From assembly GCA_004017535.1 (NCBI GenBank), contig SAJS01000005.1:124001-188000 (forward strand): a stretch of 64,000 nt of DNA. Reading direction: 5' to 3'. Shown here one piece after another: positions 1 through 8,653 of the stretch. How positions within the stretch are numbered: the first letter of the stretch is position 1; every line of letters starts with the position of its first letter. The DNA is from Mesorhizobium sp. (GTDB taxonomy: Bacteria > Pseudomonadota > Alphaproteobacteria > Rhizobiales > Rhizobiaceae). The notes beneath the pieces are model-generated. The model did not search any database, was not told where the DNA came from, and worked only from the letters and a program-made list of their open reading frames with translations. The position numbers and the translations under genes were made by a program.

Positions 1-443
1 TTGCGGTCCTTGCGCCAGCCGGCGACGAGGTCGAGATCCTCGGTCAGCAGGCGATAGACCATGCGCGGAATGTCGAAGGGGTCGTTCTGCAGGTCGCCGT
101 CGAGCGTCGCGATGACGTCGCCGCGCGCGGCGTCGAGGCCCGCCTGCATGGCGGCGGTCTGCTTGTAGTTGCGCACCAGCTCCACGCCATGCACATGCGG
201 CCCGTATTGCGCCGCCAGCCGGCGGATCTCCGCGGGCGTGGCATCGGTGCTGCCATCGTCGACCAGCACCACCTCCCACGGCTGGCTGTAATTCTCCATC
301 GCCTGATGGATCCGCACAAGCAGCGGCTCGACATTGTCGGCCTCGTTATACATCGGGATGACGATGGAGAGCTTGTGCTCGGGCATGACGGCGCCCTCGG
401 GCAATCCCGATGCGGGGATGGGAAGCACGTTCATCGCGGTCAT
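1..443 (-). CDS. Glycosyltransferase family 2, DPM1/ArnC-like (3' end outside window)
   Basis: Only the N-terminal ~147 residues are inside the window. The GT2 fold is clear: after a short leader comes the Rossmann strand LSIVIPMYNEADN, then VVLVDDGSTD (nucleotide-sugar binding) and the metal-binding region ATLDGDLQNDP. This pattern is typical of polyprenyl-phosphate mannosyl/glucosyl/aminoarabinosyl transferases, which load a sugar from a nucleotide donor onto undecaprenyl or dolichyl phosphate at the inner membrane. I chose the ATG at 443 because it overlaps the stop of the upstream gene as ATGA, suggesting translational coupling; an internal ATG at 386 would also give the family N-terminus. 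The sugar cannot be deduced. It is probably one operon with the flippase-like and GT39 genes. Confidence 0.9.
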   Translation of the reverse strand, partial: MTAMNVLPIPASGLPEGAVMPEHKLSIVIPMYNEADNVEPLLVRIHQAMENYSQPWEVVLVDDGSTDATPAEIRRLAAQYGPHVHGVELVRNYKQTAAMQAGLDAARGDVIATLDGDLQNDPFDIPRMVYRLLTEDLDLVAGWRKDR

Positions 444-1411
444 TTCCTTGCCGGTCCCGCCGCCGGGGTTTCCGGCAGCGTCGATTTCGAGGGGAACAGC
501 CAGGCGATCGCACCCGTTGCGACCGCCGAGCACAGGATGAAGAGATGCAGCGCCAGCGCCGCCTGCAGGCCGTCCTTCATGGCGATGCCGGAATAGAGCA
601 GCGCCGCGGCGGCGCCCGCCTCATAGGTGCCGAAGCCGGCGACGCCCTGCACCGGCAGGATGGCGGCTGCCTCAGCGCCGACGGCGCCGGGAAAGGCGGT
701 CTGGAACGAGGTGTTGAGCAGCATTGCGAGCAGCCAGCCCTGCACGCCGAGCTTCAGCGCCCAGTTGGCGATCGTCCACCACCAGCCATAGCGCGAGCGC
801 CCCGTGGCCTCGGTGAAGATGTCGCGCAATTTGCCGAGCTTTGAGACGATCCTGCCGCCCGCCGCCCAGTTGTGCGGCGCGCGTGCCCAGCGCGGCAGGT
901 ACCATGCGGCGGCGATCAGCGCCGCGATGCCGGCGGCCCTCAGCGCCGGATGCAGGCCCGGCCAGACCAGGCAGGCCAGCACGCCGACGACGAAAGCATC
1001 CTGCAGCCTGAACCAGAGAAGAGAGGCGCTGGCGCGCACGATCGAGACGCCGAACACTTGACGCAACAGGATCGGAAAGGCCGTCTCGCCGCCGCGGAAG
1101 GGCACGACGTTGATCATGGCATTGTGGATCAGGATGACGCGTAGCGTTGCGCCGAAGCGGCCGTTCACATCGTCGCGGAACTCGTCGCAGACGCGCAGCG
1201 CCCTGAGCACATAAGTGACGAACAGCGCTGCCGCTACCGCCACGAAGGCGCCGGGCGTGATGGAGGCGAAGGCATCGCCAACCATCTTCCAGCGCTGGTC
1301 GCTGGCAAGCCATGCCAGCAGCGCCAGGGTGACGATTATCGAGAATGCTCTTTTCAACCAGTACTCCGCCGGCTTCAATCGCCGCGTCAGCGGCCGCGCC
1401 GCAATGTTCAT
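440..1411 (-). CDS. Flippase-like membrane protein (UPF0104 / lysylphosphatidylglycerol synthase TM-region family)
   Basis: A polytopic inner-membrane protein of about 323 residues with roughly eight hydrophobic segments. It carries the family-typical NVVPFRGGE and ILPVQGVAGFGTYE signatures seen in AglD/MprF-TM/HpnL-like proteins. The frame stays open upstream to 1549, but the ATG at 1411 (MNIAARPLTRR) starts just before the first membrane segment and avoids overlap with the GT39 gene. Its stop overlaps the start of the GT2 gene by 4 bp. In such cassettes the protein is often proposed to move or help use lipid-linked sugars, but no substrate is established here. Lysylphosphatidylglycerol synthesis is unlikely because the catalytic GNAT-like domain is absent. 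Confidence 0.82.
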   Translation of the reverse strand: MNIAARPLTRRLKPAEYWLKRAFSIIVTLALLAWLASDQRWKMVGDAFASITPGAFVAVAAALFVTYVLRALRVCDEFRDDVNGRFGATLRVILIHNAMINVVPFRGGETAFPILLRQVFGVSIVRASASLLWFRLQDAFVVGVLACLVWPGLHPALRAAGIAALIAAAWYLPRWARAPHNWAAGGRIVSKLGKLRDIFTEATGRSRYGWWWTIANWALKLGVQGWLLAMLLNTSFQTAFPGAVGAEAAAILPVQGVAGFGTYEAGAAAALLYSGIAMKDGLQAALALHLFILCSAVATGAIAWLFPSKSTLPETPAAGPARK

Positions 1412-1502
1412 CGCTACGCGGCCGTCCGCCGGCCGCCTGGCCGGCCGATTGCCGCCTAATGGCCAACCGCGTCCAGTCCATGGCCCCGCCTCAACGGCTC
1501 CC

Positions 1503-3116
1503 TCACGGGCGGGTGATCCTATAGACCAGCAGCGTATCCGAATCCACAAGCTTGGTTGCAGTCTTGTCGAGGTGGTCGATCACCCCGTCATGATGTTCGA
1601 TGAACCGCCGGTCCTCATTGTCGGCAGCCTCCTTGGCGGTGCCGAAATAGTCCGCGCCCTGCGCGCGCAAGTCCTCGAGCTGCGCGATCGCGGTCGCGTC
1701 GTCCTCGACGAATTTCGACCACTCGACATCGCCGCCGCCGGGCGGGAACACCCAACCGCGCACCCGGCTGTAGTAGATTGCGACGGGGTCGCCGACTTCC
1801 GGTGCGATGGCGACGACAAGCTCGCCAGGCTTGACCATGTGCGCCAGCTCCTCGCCGAGCCGCTTGCCGTTCATGGCGATGGGCGCCTTCATCGTTCTGA
1901 GCAGGGGAAAGGTGGAAAGCGCCAGGGCCAGCACCGCGATGAAGACCGAGCGCATGATGACGGCCGGGGTGAGCGCCGTTCGGGCGCCGAGCGTCGCCAG
2001 CACCAGCGCCCCACGGCCGCAGAACATCGCCAGCGGCACGTGGAAGATGTGGTAGTTCCATGGATTGCTGGTGATCTCGCGCGCCGCCGCGACATAGACG
2101 ATCGCCGCCGCCGCGAGCCAGACGTAGGGAACGGCCGAAAGGACCCGCTCACCGGTTTCTTCCCCGGGCTTGGGCGGCATCCAGAAGCCAATGGCGATCA
2201 GCGCCATGAACGGGTAGCCGTAGAACCACCAGACCGAGGTGTTCCAGACCGACTTGAGGTAGAAACTGTTCTTAAAGAACGTCCAGAAGCCGGAATCCCA
2301 GATATAGCCGCTGCCAGCGACATGGTAGGGCGGGTAGCTGCGACCGAGATAGACCGCCCAGCTGAAATAGGCGGCGATGACGGCAAAGCTCAGCAACCCG
2401 GCCATAAACACCTCGGCCGCCTGCTTTCGCCTGCCCATCACGATCCAGCAGGTCATCAGGTAGACGATGACGGCGCCGGCAGCGAGTCCGGGCGGCTTGG
2501 CCAGCGCGCCAAGCGTGAAGCTCAACGTTGCCAGTGGCAGTAGCGACGGCTTGCCGCCGGCCCAGTATTTCACGAACAGCCATACGCCGAGTGTCACCAG
2601 CGCAAGCATCGACGGATCGGGCAGGAACGAACTGTCAATCATCGCCGGTCCCGGCATCAGCGCATAGGCAAGCGCTGCCGCGTGCGCATGCGCCTCGTCC
2701 CAGCAGAGCGCGGTCAGCCTGTGCAGCGAAAACACGGTCACCATGCCGAACAGCGCAGCGATCAAACGGCCGAACCAGTCATGCCAGCCAAAGAGTTGGT
2801 ACAGCAGCGCGGCGGAATAGCTGACGATCTGGAATTCCCGGCCCTGGTAGCTGGGTCCCGGGCCGGTCCAACTGACCTCGGGAAAAAAGATGTTCCAGTT
2901 GCGCTGCTGGAAATTGTCGGCCATCATCGCGGTGCTTGTCTCGCGCCAGCTGAAGGCGTCGACCAGTGGCTGGGTGATGTTGTGAAAACGCGCTATTGCG
3001 GCAACCAGCAAGATCGCCAGCAGGATCGCGGTGTGGATGTGTGTGGCGCCGCCGGCCCGGCGCATGTCGGCAAACCCCGCGCCTCGCGCCTCGCTTGTTT
3101 CTGCGCTGTTTAACAT
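1503..3116 (-). CDS. Glycosyltransferase family 39 / ArnT-PMT-like membrane protein
   Basis: About 537 residues with an N-terminal anchor (AILLAILLVAAIARF), a first periplasmic loop with acidic residues (LVDAFSWRE), many transmembrane helices, and a soluble C-terminal domain ending near VIDHLDKTATKLVDSDTLLVYR. This is the topology of GT-C transferases (GT39/GT83), which move a sugar from an undecaprenyl-phosphate donor to an acceptor in the periplasm. The start at 3116 is supported by an AGGGGG sequence nine bases upstream; an ATG at 3164 is also in frame. With the downstream flippase-like protein and GT2 it forms a plausible donor-synthesis, translocation and transfer set. The acceptor is unknown. 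Confidence 0.82.
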   Translation of the reverse strand: MLNSAETSEARGAGFADMRRAGGATHIHTAILLAILLVAAIARFHNITQPLVDAFSWRETSTAMMADNFQQRNWNIFFPEVSWTGPGPSYQGREFQIVSYSAALLYQLFGWHDWFGRLIAALFGMVTVFSLHRLTALCWDEAHAHAAALAYALMPGPAMIDSSFLPDPSMLALVTLGVWLFVKYWAGGKPSLLPLATLSFTLGALAKPPGLAAGAVIVYLMTCWIVMGRRKQAAEVFMAGLLSFAVIAAYFSWAVYLGRSYPPYHVAGSGYIWDSGFWTFFKNSFYLKSVWNTSVWWFYGYPFMALIAIGFWMPPKPGEETGERVLSAVPYVWLAAAAIVYVAAAREITSNPWNYHIFHVPLAMFCGRGALVLATLGARTALTPAVIMRSVFIAVLALALSTFPLLRTMKAPIAMNGKRLGEELAHMVKPGELVVAIAPEVGDPVAIYYSRVRGWVFPPGGGDVEWSKFVEDDATAIAQLEDLRAQGADYFGTAKEAADNEDRRFIEHHDGVIDHLDKTATKLVDSDTLLVYRITRP

Positions 3117-3411
3117 GTGGAGCAGCCCCCTGCCGAAGCTATTCTGGCGACATCCAATCGCCAAGCAAGGTCAGACTATCACAACATTGTAATATCCCTG
3201 GTTAACTAACGGCTTGTAGTGATCACTTGAGCCTCGACTCAGTTGACATCCGGCCGCGCGCGGCTGTTAATAGGCTTAAGGGCGCTGATCGCCCCGCCAT
3301 CGGGGCCGGCGGGGCTCGGGCATCGTGACGGCTCGCGGCAGGCTCGAAGAAACATCTTCCAGATCATTGGTCCTCGGCCTCGCCACATCGGGGTCGAGAG
3401 GGGGCATCAAT
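3117..3411. other. Divergent intergenic region between GT39 and DUF995 genes
   Basis: About 295 bases that must hold the promoters of both flanking genes. The part near 3170-3270 is AT-richer than its surroundings and contains one GGTTAAC half-site near 3200. I see no convincing palindrome, RNA motif or additional gene. Confidence 0.5.
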
Positions 3412-4020
3412 ATGCGTACGGGCATCGGAAAGACAGCTGAAACCACATCGTCATGCGAACCGGGGCGACTTGAGTTCAGCCGGCCCCATCGGCTTGCGAG
3501 AGGCTGCTGGCTGGTTCCGCTCCTGGTCGCCTGCGGCCAGCTTGCTTTCAGCGGCGCCGCCGGCGCGGCTCCGGCGAAGACCGGTGCGACGGTCGAGGCG
3601 GCCGCCAAGCCCGACATTGCTCCGACGGCTTTCGAGCTGCAGCTTCTCTATGCCGACCGCACCTGGAACTGGAAGAACGGCGCCGCCTATTTCGGAATGG
3701 ACAGGCGCTTGCATGCCTGGACGAAGGGGGAGGATTCGCCCGCCGTCGGCGAAGGCCGCTGGCTGGTGACGGAAAAGGGCAAGATGTGCATGGAACTTGC
3801 CTGGCGGTCCAAGACCTACTCCACCAAGCCGCAGCGTACCTGCTACAGCCATCGTGTCGACAAGGGCAACATCGAGCAGCGCAAGGATCCCGATGGCACG
3901 TGGTATGATTTCAAGCACGCCAAGGACGATCCCGCCGACGAGCACCAGAAGTTCGAGGCAGGCAACACCAAGGGCGGGCAGTTTGATGAAACCCGCAAGC
4001 TGATCGACAGCAAGAGCTGA
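3412..4020 (+). CDS. DUF995 family protein
   Basis: About 202 residues. A hydrophobic stretch at residues ~33-55 (GCWLVPLLVACGQLAFSGA) is probably a signal anchor or a long signal peptide. The rest is the DUF995 domain: WNWKNGAAYFGMDRRLHAW, then GEGRWLVTEKGKMCMELAW, a second cysteine in RTCYSH, and DGTWYDFKH. The function of DUF995 is unknown; it is a common periplasmic family in Rhizobiales. The ATG at 3412 follows GAGAGGGGG by seven bases; an upstream in-frame start at 3325 has no such support. It stands alone, convergent with galE. Confidence 0.85.
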   Translation: MRTGIGKTAETTSSCEPGRLEFSRPHRLARGCWLVPLLVACGQLAFSGAAGAAPAKTGATVEAAAKPDIAPTAFELQLLYADRTWNWKNGAAYFGMDRRLHAWTKGEDSPAVGEGRWLVTEKGKMCMELAWRSKTYSTKPQRTCYSHRVDKGNIEQRKDPDGTWYDFKHAKDDPADEHQKFEAGNTKGGQFDETRKLIDSKS

Positions 4021-4124
4021 AGCAATTCCAGCAAAGGTGTGAGCGGTTAGGCCCGGCGGCTGATTGCGCTCAGGCAACCGGCGCAAGAGCCGGCCGCAAA
4101 AATAGGAGGCTCGCTGAGCCGGCC

Positions 4125-5252
4125 TTAGCCGAACTCAGCGAGCCCACGCCCCGACACATTACTCACAGGGCCGACCGCCGGCCTTGCGGGCCGGCGTTTC
4201 TGATTGACGTTAGCGCCGCGCGGCGCGCGCAATGCGCGCGGCATGGCGGCCGAAGCGCCGGAATCGCGCAAGGCCGGACCGAGCCCGAAGAAGGGTGCGG
4301 CCGTCCTGACGATGGTGTCGATGTCGGAAAGTTGCGCCACGAAGCCCAGCTGTTCGCGCGCAAGGCCGGGGTCGGCGAAAAGCCCGGCCGGATCGCCGGG
4401 GCGTCGCGCCTTGTACATGACCGGGACCGGCCGCGATGTGATCCGCTCGACCGCGTCCATGATCTGCCTGATCGAGACCCCGCGGCCGGTGCCAAGGTTG
4501 ACAGCAAGGCTTTTGCCGCCGGCTTCCAGATGCATGAGGGCCTTGAGATGAGCCCGTGCGAGGTCGCCGACATGAATGTAGTCGCGCACGCAGGTACCGT
4601 CCGCTGTCTCGTAGTCGGTGCCGAAAACCTCGATCGCCTCGATCATGCCGGACGCCGCCATCAACACCCTGGGAATGAGATGGGTTTCCGGCGTGTGCCA
4701 TTCGCCAAGCTCGCCCTCGGGGTCGGCGCCGCAGGCGTTGAAATAGCGCAGGATCGCGTATTTCGTGCCGTAGGCCGAGGCATGGTCCTTGATGATCTGT
4801 TCGCCCATCAGCTTGCTGCGGCCGTAAGGGCTGATCGGGTTCTGCGACGAGGTCTCGCGCACGGGCAGCGCCTCGGGCATGCCATAGGTCGCGCAGCTGG
4901 AGGAGAAGATGATGTTGCCGATGCCGTTCGCCCGCGCGGCCTCGAGCACGGCGATCGTGCCGGCGACATTGACCGAATAATAATCCGCCGGGTCACTGAC
5001 CGACTCGCCGACATAGGCGAGCGCGGCGAAATGAACGATCGCCTGCGGCCTGTGGATGGCGATGGCCCGCTCGAGCGCGCCGCGGTCGCGGATATCGCCG
5101 ACCACCAGCGGACCCCAGGCCACCGCCTTCTCGTTGCCGCGGCTGAGATTGTCGTAGACCACCGGCAGGTAGCCGGCCGCCGCCAGCTGCTTGCAGGTGT
5201 GGCTGCCGATGAAGCCGGCGCCGCCCGTCACCAGGATGGAGCGGGCACTCAT
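4125..5252 (-). CDS. galE: UDP-glucose 4-epimerase
   Basis: An extended SDR that interconverts UDP-glucose and UDP-galactose for polysaccharide synthesis in the cytoplasm. Visible features are the NAD-binding GGAGFIGSH near residue 10, the epimerase segment [13 protein letters not shown], the catalytic serine run FSSSCATYG, the YGRSK Tyr-Lys pair, and [11 protein letters not shown]. The first ~330 residues cover the family. The last ~40 (from about [13 protein letters not shown]) are a low-complexity Ala/Arg/Pro tail encoded over GC-rich inverted repeats, so the original stop may have been lost or bypassed by a frameshift. Its start overlaps the stop of the upstream UDP-glucuronate decarboxylase gene as ATGA. 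Confidence 0.95.
   Translation of the reverse strand: MSARSILVTGGAGFIGSHTCKQLAAAGYLPVVYDNLSRGNEKAVAWGPLVVGDIRDRGALERAIAIHRPQAIVHFAALAYVGESVSDPADYYSVNVAGTIAVLEAARANGIGNIIFSSSCATYGMPEALPVRETSSQNPISPYGRSKLMGEQIIKDHASAYGTKYAILRYFNACGADPEGELGEWHTPETHLIPRVLMAASGMIEAIEVFGTDYETADGTCVRDYIHVGDLARAHLKALMHLEAGGKSLAVNLGTGRGVSIRQIMDAVERITSRPVPVMYKARRPGDPAGLFADPGLAREQLGFVAQLSDIDTIVRTAAPFFGLGPALRDSGASAAMPRALRAPRGANVNQKRRPARPAVGPVSNVSGRGLAEFG
4176..4200 (+). terminator. Possible hairpin terminator at the galE 3' end
   Basis: An 8-bp perfect stem (CGCCGGCC / GGCCGGCG) with a five-base loop is followed by TTTCTG. It lies inside the C-terminal tail of galE and could end transcription from the DUF995 side. The T tract is weak. 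Confidence 0.35.
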
Positions 5253-6307
5253 AGAGCGAAAGCCTCGCCGGAGGACAGATGGCCGCCGCGCGAGGTCCCG
5301 GGCTGCCGGCGGCCCAGCAGGGCTTCGAAATAGGCCGTGGTGTGGGACAAACCTTCGCTGAGCGCGATTCTCGGCTCCCAGCCGAGATGCTGCCTGGCGA
5401 AGGAAATGTCGGGTTTGCGCTGCCGGGGATCGTCGACCGGCAGCGGCCTGTGCACGATCCGCGAGCGGGAATTGGTGTAATCGAGTACGAACTCGGCCAG
5501 TTCCATGACGGTGAACTCGCCGGGGTTTCCGAGGTTGACCGGATGGTTCGGCGCGGTCGGCAACCGCATCAGCCGCATAAACCCTTCGATCAAGTCGTCG
5601 ACATAGCAGAAGGAGCGCGTCTGAGTGCCGTTGCCGTAGACGGTGATATCGTCCCCGCGCAGTGCCTGGACGATGAAATTGGAAACCACGCGACCGTCAT
5701 CGGGCCGCATGCGCGGCCCATAGGTGTTGAAGATGCGCGCCACCCGGATATCGAGGCCGTAGGTTCTCGCATAATCGAAGAACAGCGTTTCTGCCGAGCG
5801 CTTGCCTTCGTCGTAGCAGGCGCGCGGGCCATGCGTGTTGACATTGCCGAAATAGCCTTCGGGCTGCGGATGCACCAGCGGGTCGCCATAGACCTCGGAG
5901 GTCGAGGCCTGGAATATCTTGGCGTTGTGGCGCCGGGCAAGTTCCAGAAGGTTGATTGCCCCGAGCACGCTGGTCTTGAACGTGTGGATGGGATCGGCCT
6001 GGTAGTGAGGCGGGGACGCCGGGCAGGCAAGGTTGTAGATTTCGTCGACGGCGAGATCCGTCGGCAGCGTATCGACGACGTCGTGACTGATACAGGTGAA
6101 TGCGGCGTCGCGCGCGATGCCGGCTAGATTGTATCTCTTGCCGGTGTGGAAATTGTCCAGGGCGATGACTTCATACCCGTCCGCAAGCAGCCGCTCGCAC
6201 AGATGAGAACCCAGGAATCCCGCTCCGCCGGTGACCAGGGCCCGGCCGCGATCGATGCTCTTTCGACCCGATCTATCCGGCTTGAGAACTTTGATGACCC
6301 TATTCAT
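5249..6307 (-). CDS. UDP-glucuronate decarboxylase (UDP-xylose synthase)-like SDR
   Basis: About 352 residues. After a basic N-terminus come [10 protein letters not shown] (NAD binding), LDNFHTGKR, and the segment [18 protein letters not shown], which is highly characteristic of UXS enzymes. The catalytic YDEGKR (Tyr-x3-Lys) and a C-terminal substrate segment ([10 protein letters not shown]) follow. UXS enzymes convert UDP-glucuronate to UDP-xylose for exopolysaccharide or LPS. The start at 6307 has GAGG five bases upstream. It is coupled by a 4-bp overlap to galE, so both likely feed nucleotide sugars to a surface polysaccharide. A dTDP-glucose dehydratase is the main alternative, but the PASPPHYQ segment argues against it. 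Confidence 0.88.
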   Translation of the reverse strand: MNRVIKVLKPDRSGRKSIDRGRALVTGGAGFLGSHLCERLLADGYEVIALDNFHTGKRYNLAGIARDAAFTCISHDVVDTLPTDLAVDEIYNLACPASPPHYQADPIHTFKTSVLGAINLLELARRHNAKIFQASTSEVYGDPLVHPQPEGYFGNVNTHGPRACYDEGKRSAETLFFDYARTYGLDIRVARIFNTYGPRMRPDDGRVVSNFIVQALRGDDITVYGNGTQTRSFCYVDDLIEGFMRLMRLPTAPNHPVNLGNPGEFTVMELAEFVLDYTNSRSRIVHRPLPVDDPRQRKPDISFARQHLGWEPRIALSEGLSHTTAYFEALLGRRQPGTSRGGHLSSGEAFAL

Positions 6308-6803
6308 GGCAACCTCGTACGCACACACACTACCGTTCCGGGACGGGGGCTCTGCCCGACCAGGTCACAAAGGCGATTCCTCCGCATGTGCGGAACCGCC
6401 TGCACTGATGTGCGTCATGATTTTCTGAGTTCGCGAGGCTGTCGCTCTACGGCTTGTCTTCGCCGCATAAGCGTCCCTTACGCCCCTAAGTCGCGATCCA
6501 CGATTCGGTTGCCACCACCGCAGACTGCTCGCCCAAATTGCACACCCAACACGCATAAAGATATACCGGTCGGCCGGGTAGTCAACTAAATTAGCGTTTC
6601 GTTAACCTCACGCCTTCGCGATTGGTTAACCGCGTGGGGTTGCTTGCTGGCTCGCGAGCGGGTGAGGCGCTGCCTTGGACCGTTTTGTGGCCGGTGCCGC
6701 ATTCGTCGGATTGCGGAAGCATGTTGGAAGAAGCTTTGGGCGTCATCCCTCAAGCCTCGAAGCAACGCCATCATGACGCCGGGTCGAGAATGCCTCACCG
6801 TTT
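6308..6803. other. 496-bp intergenic region upstream of the UDP-xylose synthase gene
   Basis: The half nearest the UXS gene is AT-richer and probably holds its promoter. GTTAACC at 6601-6607 and GGTTAAC at 6624-6630 form a 7-bp inverted repeat with a 16-base spacer. No gene with credible codon use or ribosome binding site is seen here. Confidence 0.5.
6591..6607. promoter_or_regulatory. CtrA-like half-conserved site TTAG-N7-TTAACC
   Basis: The spacing matches the alphaproteobacterial CtrA full site (TTAA-N7-TTAA), with one mismatch in the first half. It lies about 285 bp upstream of the UXS start, which is far for direct control. It is a candidate only. Confidence 0.3.
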
Positions 6804-7157
6804 CTAGATGTTCTCGGCGGCCGCCCCGGAACTTCTGGCGAAGCAATGCGACTGCTGTCCGAAGCCGCTTGGGCCGCAAACAAAAGCAGCGTGCCCAAGG
6901 TAAGGATTGGCGCTTACAACAGGAGCCGGGCGAGCCAGGTTACCTGTCTGGGCGGGCCGGCTCGGCTTCAGGTCGATTAAGGCGGCGCTGCCGCTTTGCG
7001 ATACGTTGAATGAGGTCGACTGACCGAAGTTGAAGTACTGGCAACCGGAAGTTGCCAGCAACACGCCCAAAACGAAAAAACGGCGCAGGGCCTTGATCGG
7101 CATCAGAAAATTGTTGTTGGGGCAGGGCCGGCTTAGGCCTCGATAAGCCATCAGCAT
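6804..7157 (-). CDS. Small putative lipoprotein
   Basis: A 117-residue protein with a hydrophobic segment FFVLGVLLATSGC that ends in a lipobox (Cys at about residue 39), followed by a Ser/Pro-rich stretch and a C-terminal motif VCGPSGFGQQSHCF with two cysteines. I recall similar Cys-Gly-Pro-Ser-Gly-Phe-Gly motifs in small rhizobial hypothetical proteins, but no function is known. The start at 7157 has GAGGGG nine bases upstream; ATG at 7103 would give a more usual short lipoprotein n-region. It would be anchored in an envelope membrane. Confidence 0.6.
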   Translation of the reverse strand: MLMAYRGLSRPCPNNNFLMPIKALRRFFVLGVLLATSGCQYFNFGQSTSFNVSQSGSAALIDLKPSRPAQTGNLARPAPVVSANPYLGHAAFVCGPSGFGQQSHCFARSSGAAAENI

Positions 7158-7370
7158 GAAGCAAATCCCCTCAAGCGCGCGGCGCTTATGTTCGAATCAT
7201 GATCAGCGGCCCGCCCAAGCTCATTATGGCAAACCTGGTTAATTTAGCGATAGCTGTTTGGAGCTTCCGCGGATTTTTCTGTCCCCGCAAGAGGGCGAGA
7301 CGACTTACGGCCCGACATCCCGCTGCCTCGCGTGACGATGGATAAGTGGGGCGGCAGACCGTGGCCAACC

Positions 7371-7399
7371 AAATGGCCCGCGTCGCCGCGGGCCATTTT
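7371..7399 (-). terminator. Strong hairpin downstream of the AhpD-like gene
   Basis: A perfect 12-bp stem AAATGGCCCGCG / CGCGGGCCATTT with a 4-base loop, flanked by short T runs on both strands. It sits 31 bp beyond the stop of the minus-strand gene at 7430, so it most likely terminates that transcript. Confidence 0.7.
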
Positions 7400-7429
7400 G
7401 TCACCTTCGGGCCACTTGCGCCTGAACCC

Positions 7430-7903
7430 TTATTCTCCGCCCATCTCTTTCTTGAACTGGTCGAGATCGACCTGCATGCCGTTGAAGATGGTGCTCCAGT
7501 GACGCGTTAGCGCCGCCATGGCGACGGCTTCCTGGATCTCCTGGTCGGTGGCGCCGGCGCGCCTGGCGTTTTCGGTGTCAGACCAGATGCAGTAGCTGCA
7601 GGGAATCTGCGCCGCGACCGCCAGCGAGATCAGCGACTTCTCCTTCGGCGTTAGCGCCGTCTTGTCGCTGAGCTCGATGGCCTTGACCTCGGCCCAGGCG
7701 CCGGGCAGACCGGCTTTCGGGAACTGTTTGACGAAGCTCGGCACGCCGCCCATCGTCGACTGGATGTCCTTGAGGGTGGCGTCGTAATCATCGGCCCGGG
7801 CAGGCGCGGAAGCGAACGCCACGGCAAACACGCCGGCGACGGCGATGAGCGAGGCGGAACGAAGGCAGGAATGCACGGCTGAGGCGATGCGAATGACTGA
7901 CAT
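7430..7903 (-). CDS. Secreted carboxymuconolactone decarboxylase / AhpD-like protein
   Basis: A 157-residue protein. Residues ~1-37 are a signal peptide ending ASAPARA, and the rest is a carboxymuconolactone decarboxylase (AhpD-like) all-helical domain. The CSYC thiol pair near residue 102 and the conserved downstream H (ALTRHWS) correspond to the AhpD catalytic motif, so a thiol-peroxidase or reductase role in the periplasm is possible; a secreted member of this family is uncommon. It is divergent from a TetR gene, and two palindromes lie in the shared promoter, so it is probably the regulator's target. Confidence 0.88.
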   Translation of the reverse strand: MSVIRIASAVHSCLRSASLIAVAGVFAVAFASAPARADDYDATLKDIQSTMGGVPSFVKQFPKAGLPGAWAEVKAIELSDKTALTPKEKSLISLAVAAQIPCSYCIWSDTENARRAGATDQEIQEAVAMAALTRHWSTIFNGMQVDLDQFKKEMGGE

Positions 7904-7928
7904 GATGTTCTCCTCTGGTTTTTGTTAG

Positions 7929-7972
7929 CCTTACGATGTAAGGTATGCGAAAGATGAACCTTACAGTGTAAG
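7929..7972. promoter_or_regulatory. Twin TetR-type operators
   Basis: Two near-identical palindromes, CCTTAC-GAT-GTAAGG (7929-7943) and CTTAC-AGT-GTAAG (7960-7972), have centres 30 bp apart, about three helical turns. They fill the 84-bp gap between the divergent AhpD-like and TetR genes. Positions and symmetry are seen directly; binding by the adjacent TetR protein is inferred. Confidence 0.75.
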
Positions 7973-7987
7973 TTGTCAAGCGCTGCC

Positions 7988-8653
7988 ATGGATGCATCGA
8001 GCAAAAGAAAGCGCCTCCGCGGAAAGCTCTCCCGCGAGATGATCGAGGATGCCGCCTTCGAGGTGATCGAGCGGGAAGGGCTGTCCGGCTTTTCGATGCG
8101 CAAGCTCGCCGCCAGGCTCGGCTGCGAGGCGATGAGCATCTATCACCACTTTCCCTCGCAGGCGCATCTCTACGAGTCGCTGGTCGATCGCCAGATGAGC
8201 GGGCTCGTCATCCCTGGCCGTGATCTGCCCTGGCGCGAACGGGCCCGCATCGGCATGCAGGAGTTCCGCCGTGTCGCCACCGAGCACCCGGCCTTCGCGC
8301 CCTTCATCGTTGTCTACCGCATGAACTCGCCGCCCTGCCTTGCCAAGCTCAACGCCATTATCGGCCTGTTCGAGGATGGCGGTTTCGGCCCCGAGCTCAG
8401 CGCCCGCTTGTTCCGCGCCGCCGGCTACTATCTGATGGGCGCGATCCTCGACGAGACGGCCGGCTACGCCAAGGGACCTTCGGCCGTCACCACGGTCAGC
8501 AATGAGGAGCTGGCGCGCGACTATCCGAGCGTTGTGAAGGCCGGTGCCTATTTCGGCAGCGCCGGCTTCGACAAGACATTTGAGCTTGGCCTGGAAATGT
8601 TTCTGGACGAGATGGAGCGGGTCCGCGAAGCTGCCCGAGGGGAAGACCGCTAG
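7988..8653 (+). CDS. TetR family transcriptional regulator
   Basis: About 221 residues. The N-terminal helix-turn-helix is visible as MIEDAAFEVIEREGLSGFSM then LAARLGCEAMSIYHHF, the classic TetR recognition helix with Y-H-H-F. The C-terminal part is a helical ligand-binding domain. The ATG at 7988 gives a basic N-terminus; a TTG at 7973 would overlap the second operator. It probably represses itself and the divergent secreted AhpD-like gene through the twin palindromes. The stop codon TAG is the first three bases of a palindromic repeat. Confidence 0.88.
   Translation: MDASSKRKRLRGKLSREMIEDAAFEVIEREGLSGFSMRKLAARLGCEAMSIYHHFPSQAHLYESLVDRQMSGLVIPGRDLPWRERARIGMQEFRRVATEHPAFAPFIVVYRMNSPPCLAKLNAIIGLFEDGGFGPELSARLFRAAGYYLMGAILDETAGYAKGPSAVTTVSNEELARDYPSVVKAGAYFGSAGFDKTFELGLEMFLDEMERVREAARGEDR

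Noticed and set aside
7186-7404. A 72-codon minus-strand open frame between the lipoprotein and AhpD-like genes
   Set aside because: It overlaps a strong terminator hairpin, has no ribosome binding site, and its composition (Arg/Ala/Pro) is that of chance frames in GC-rich DNA.
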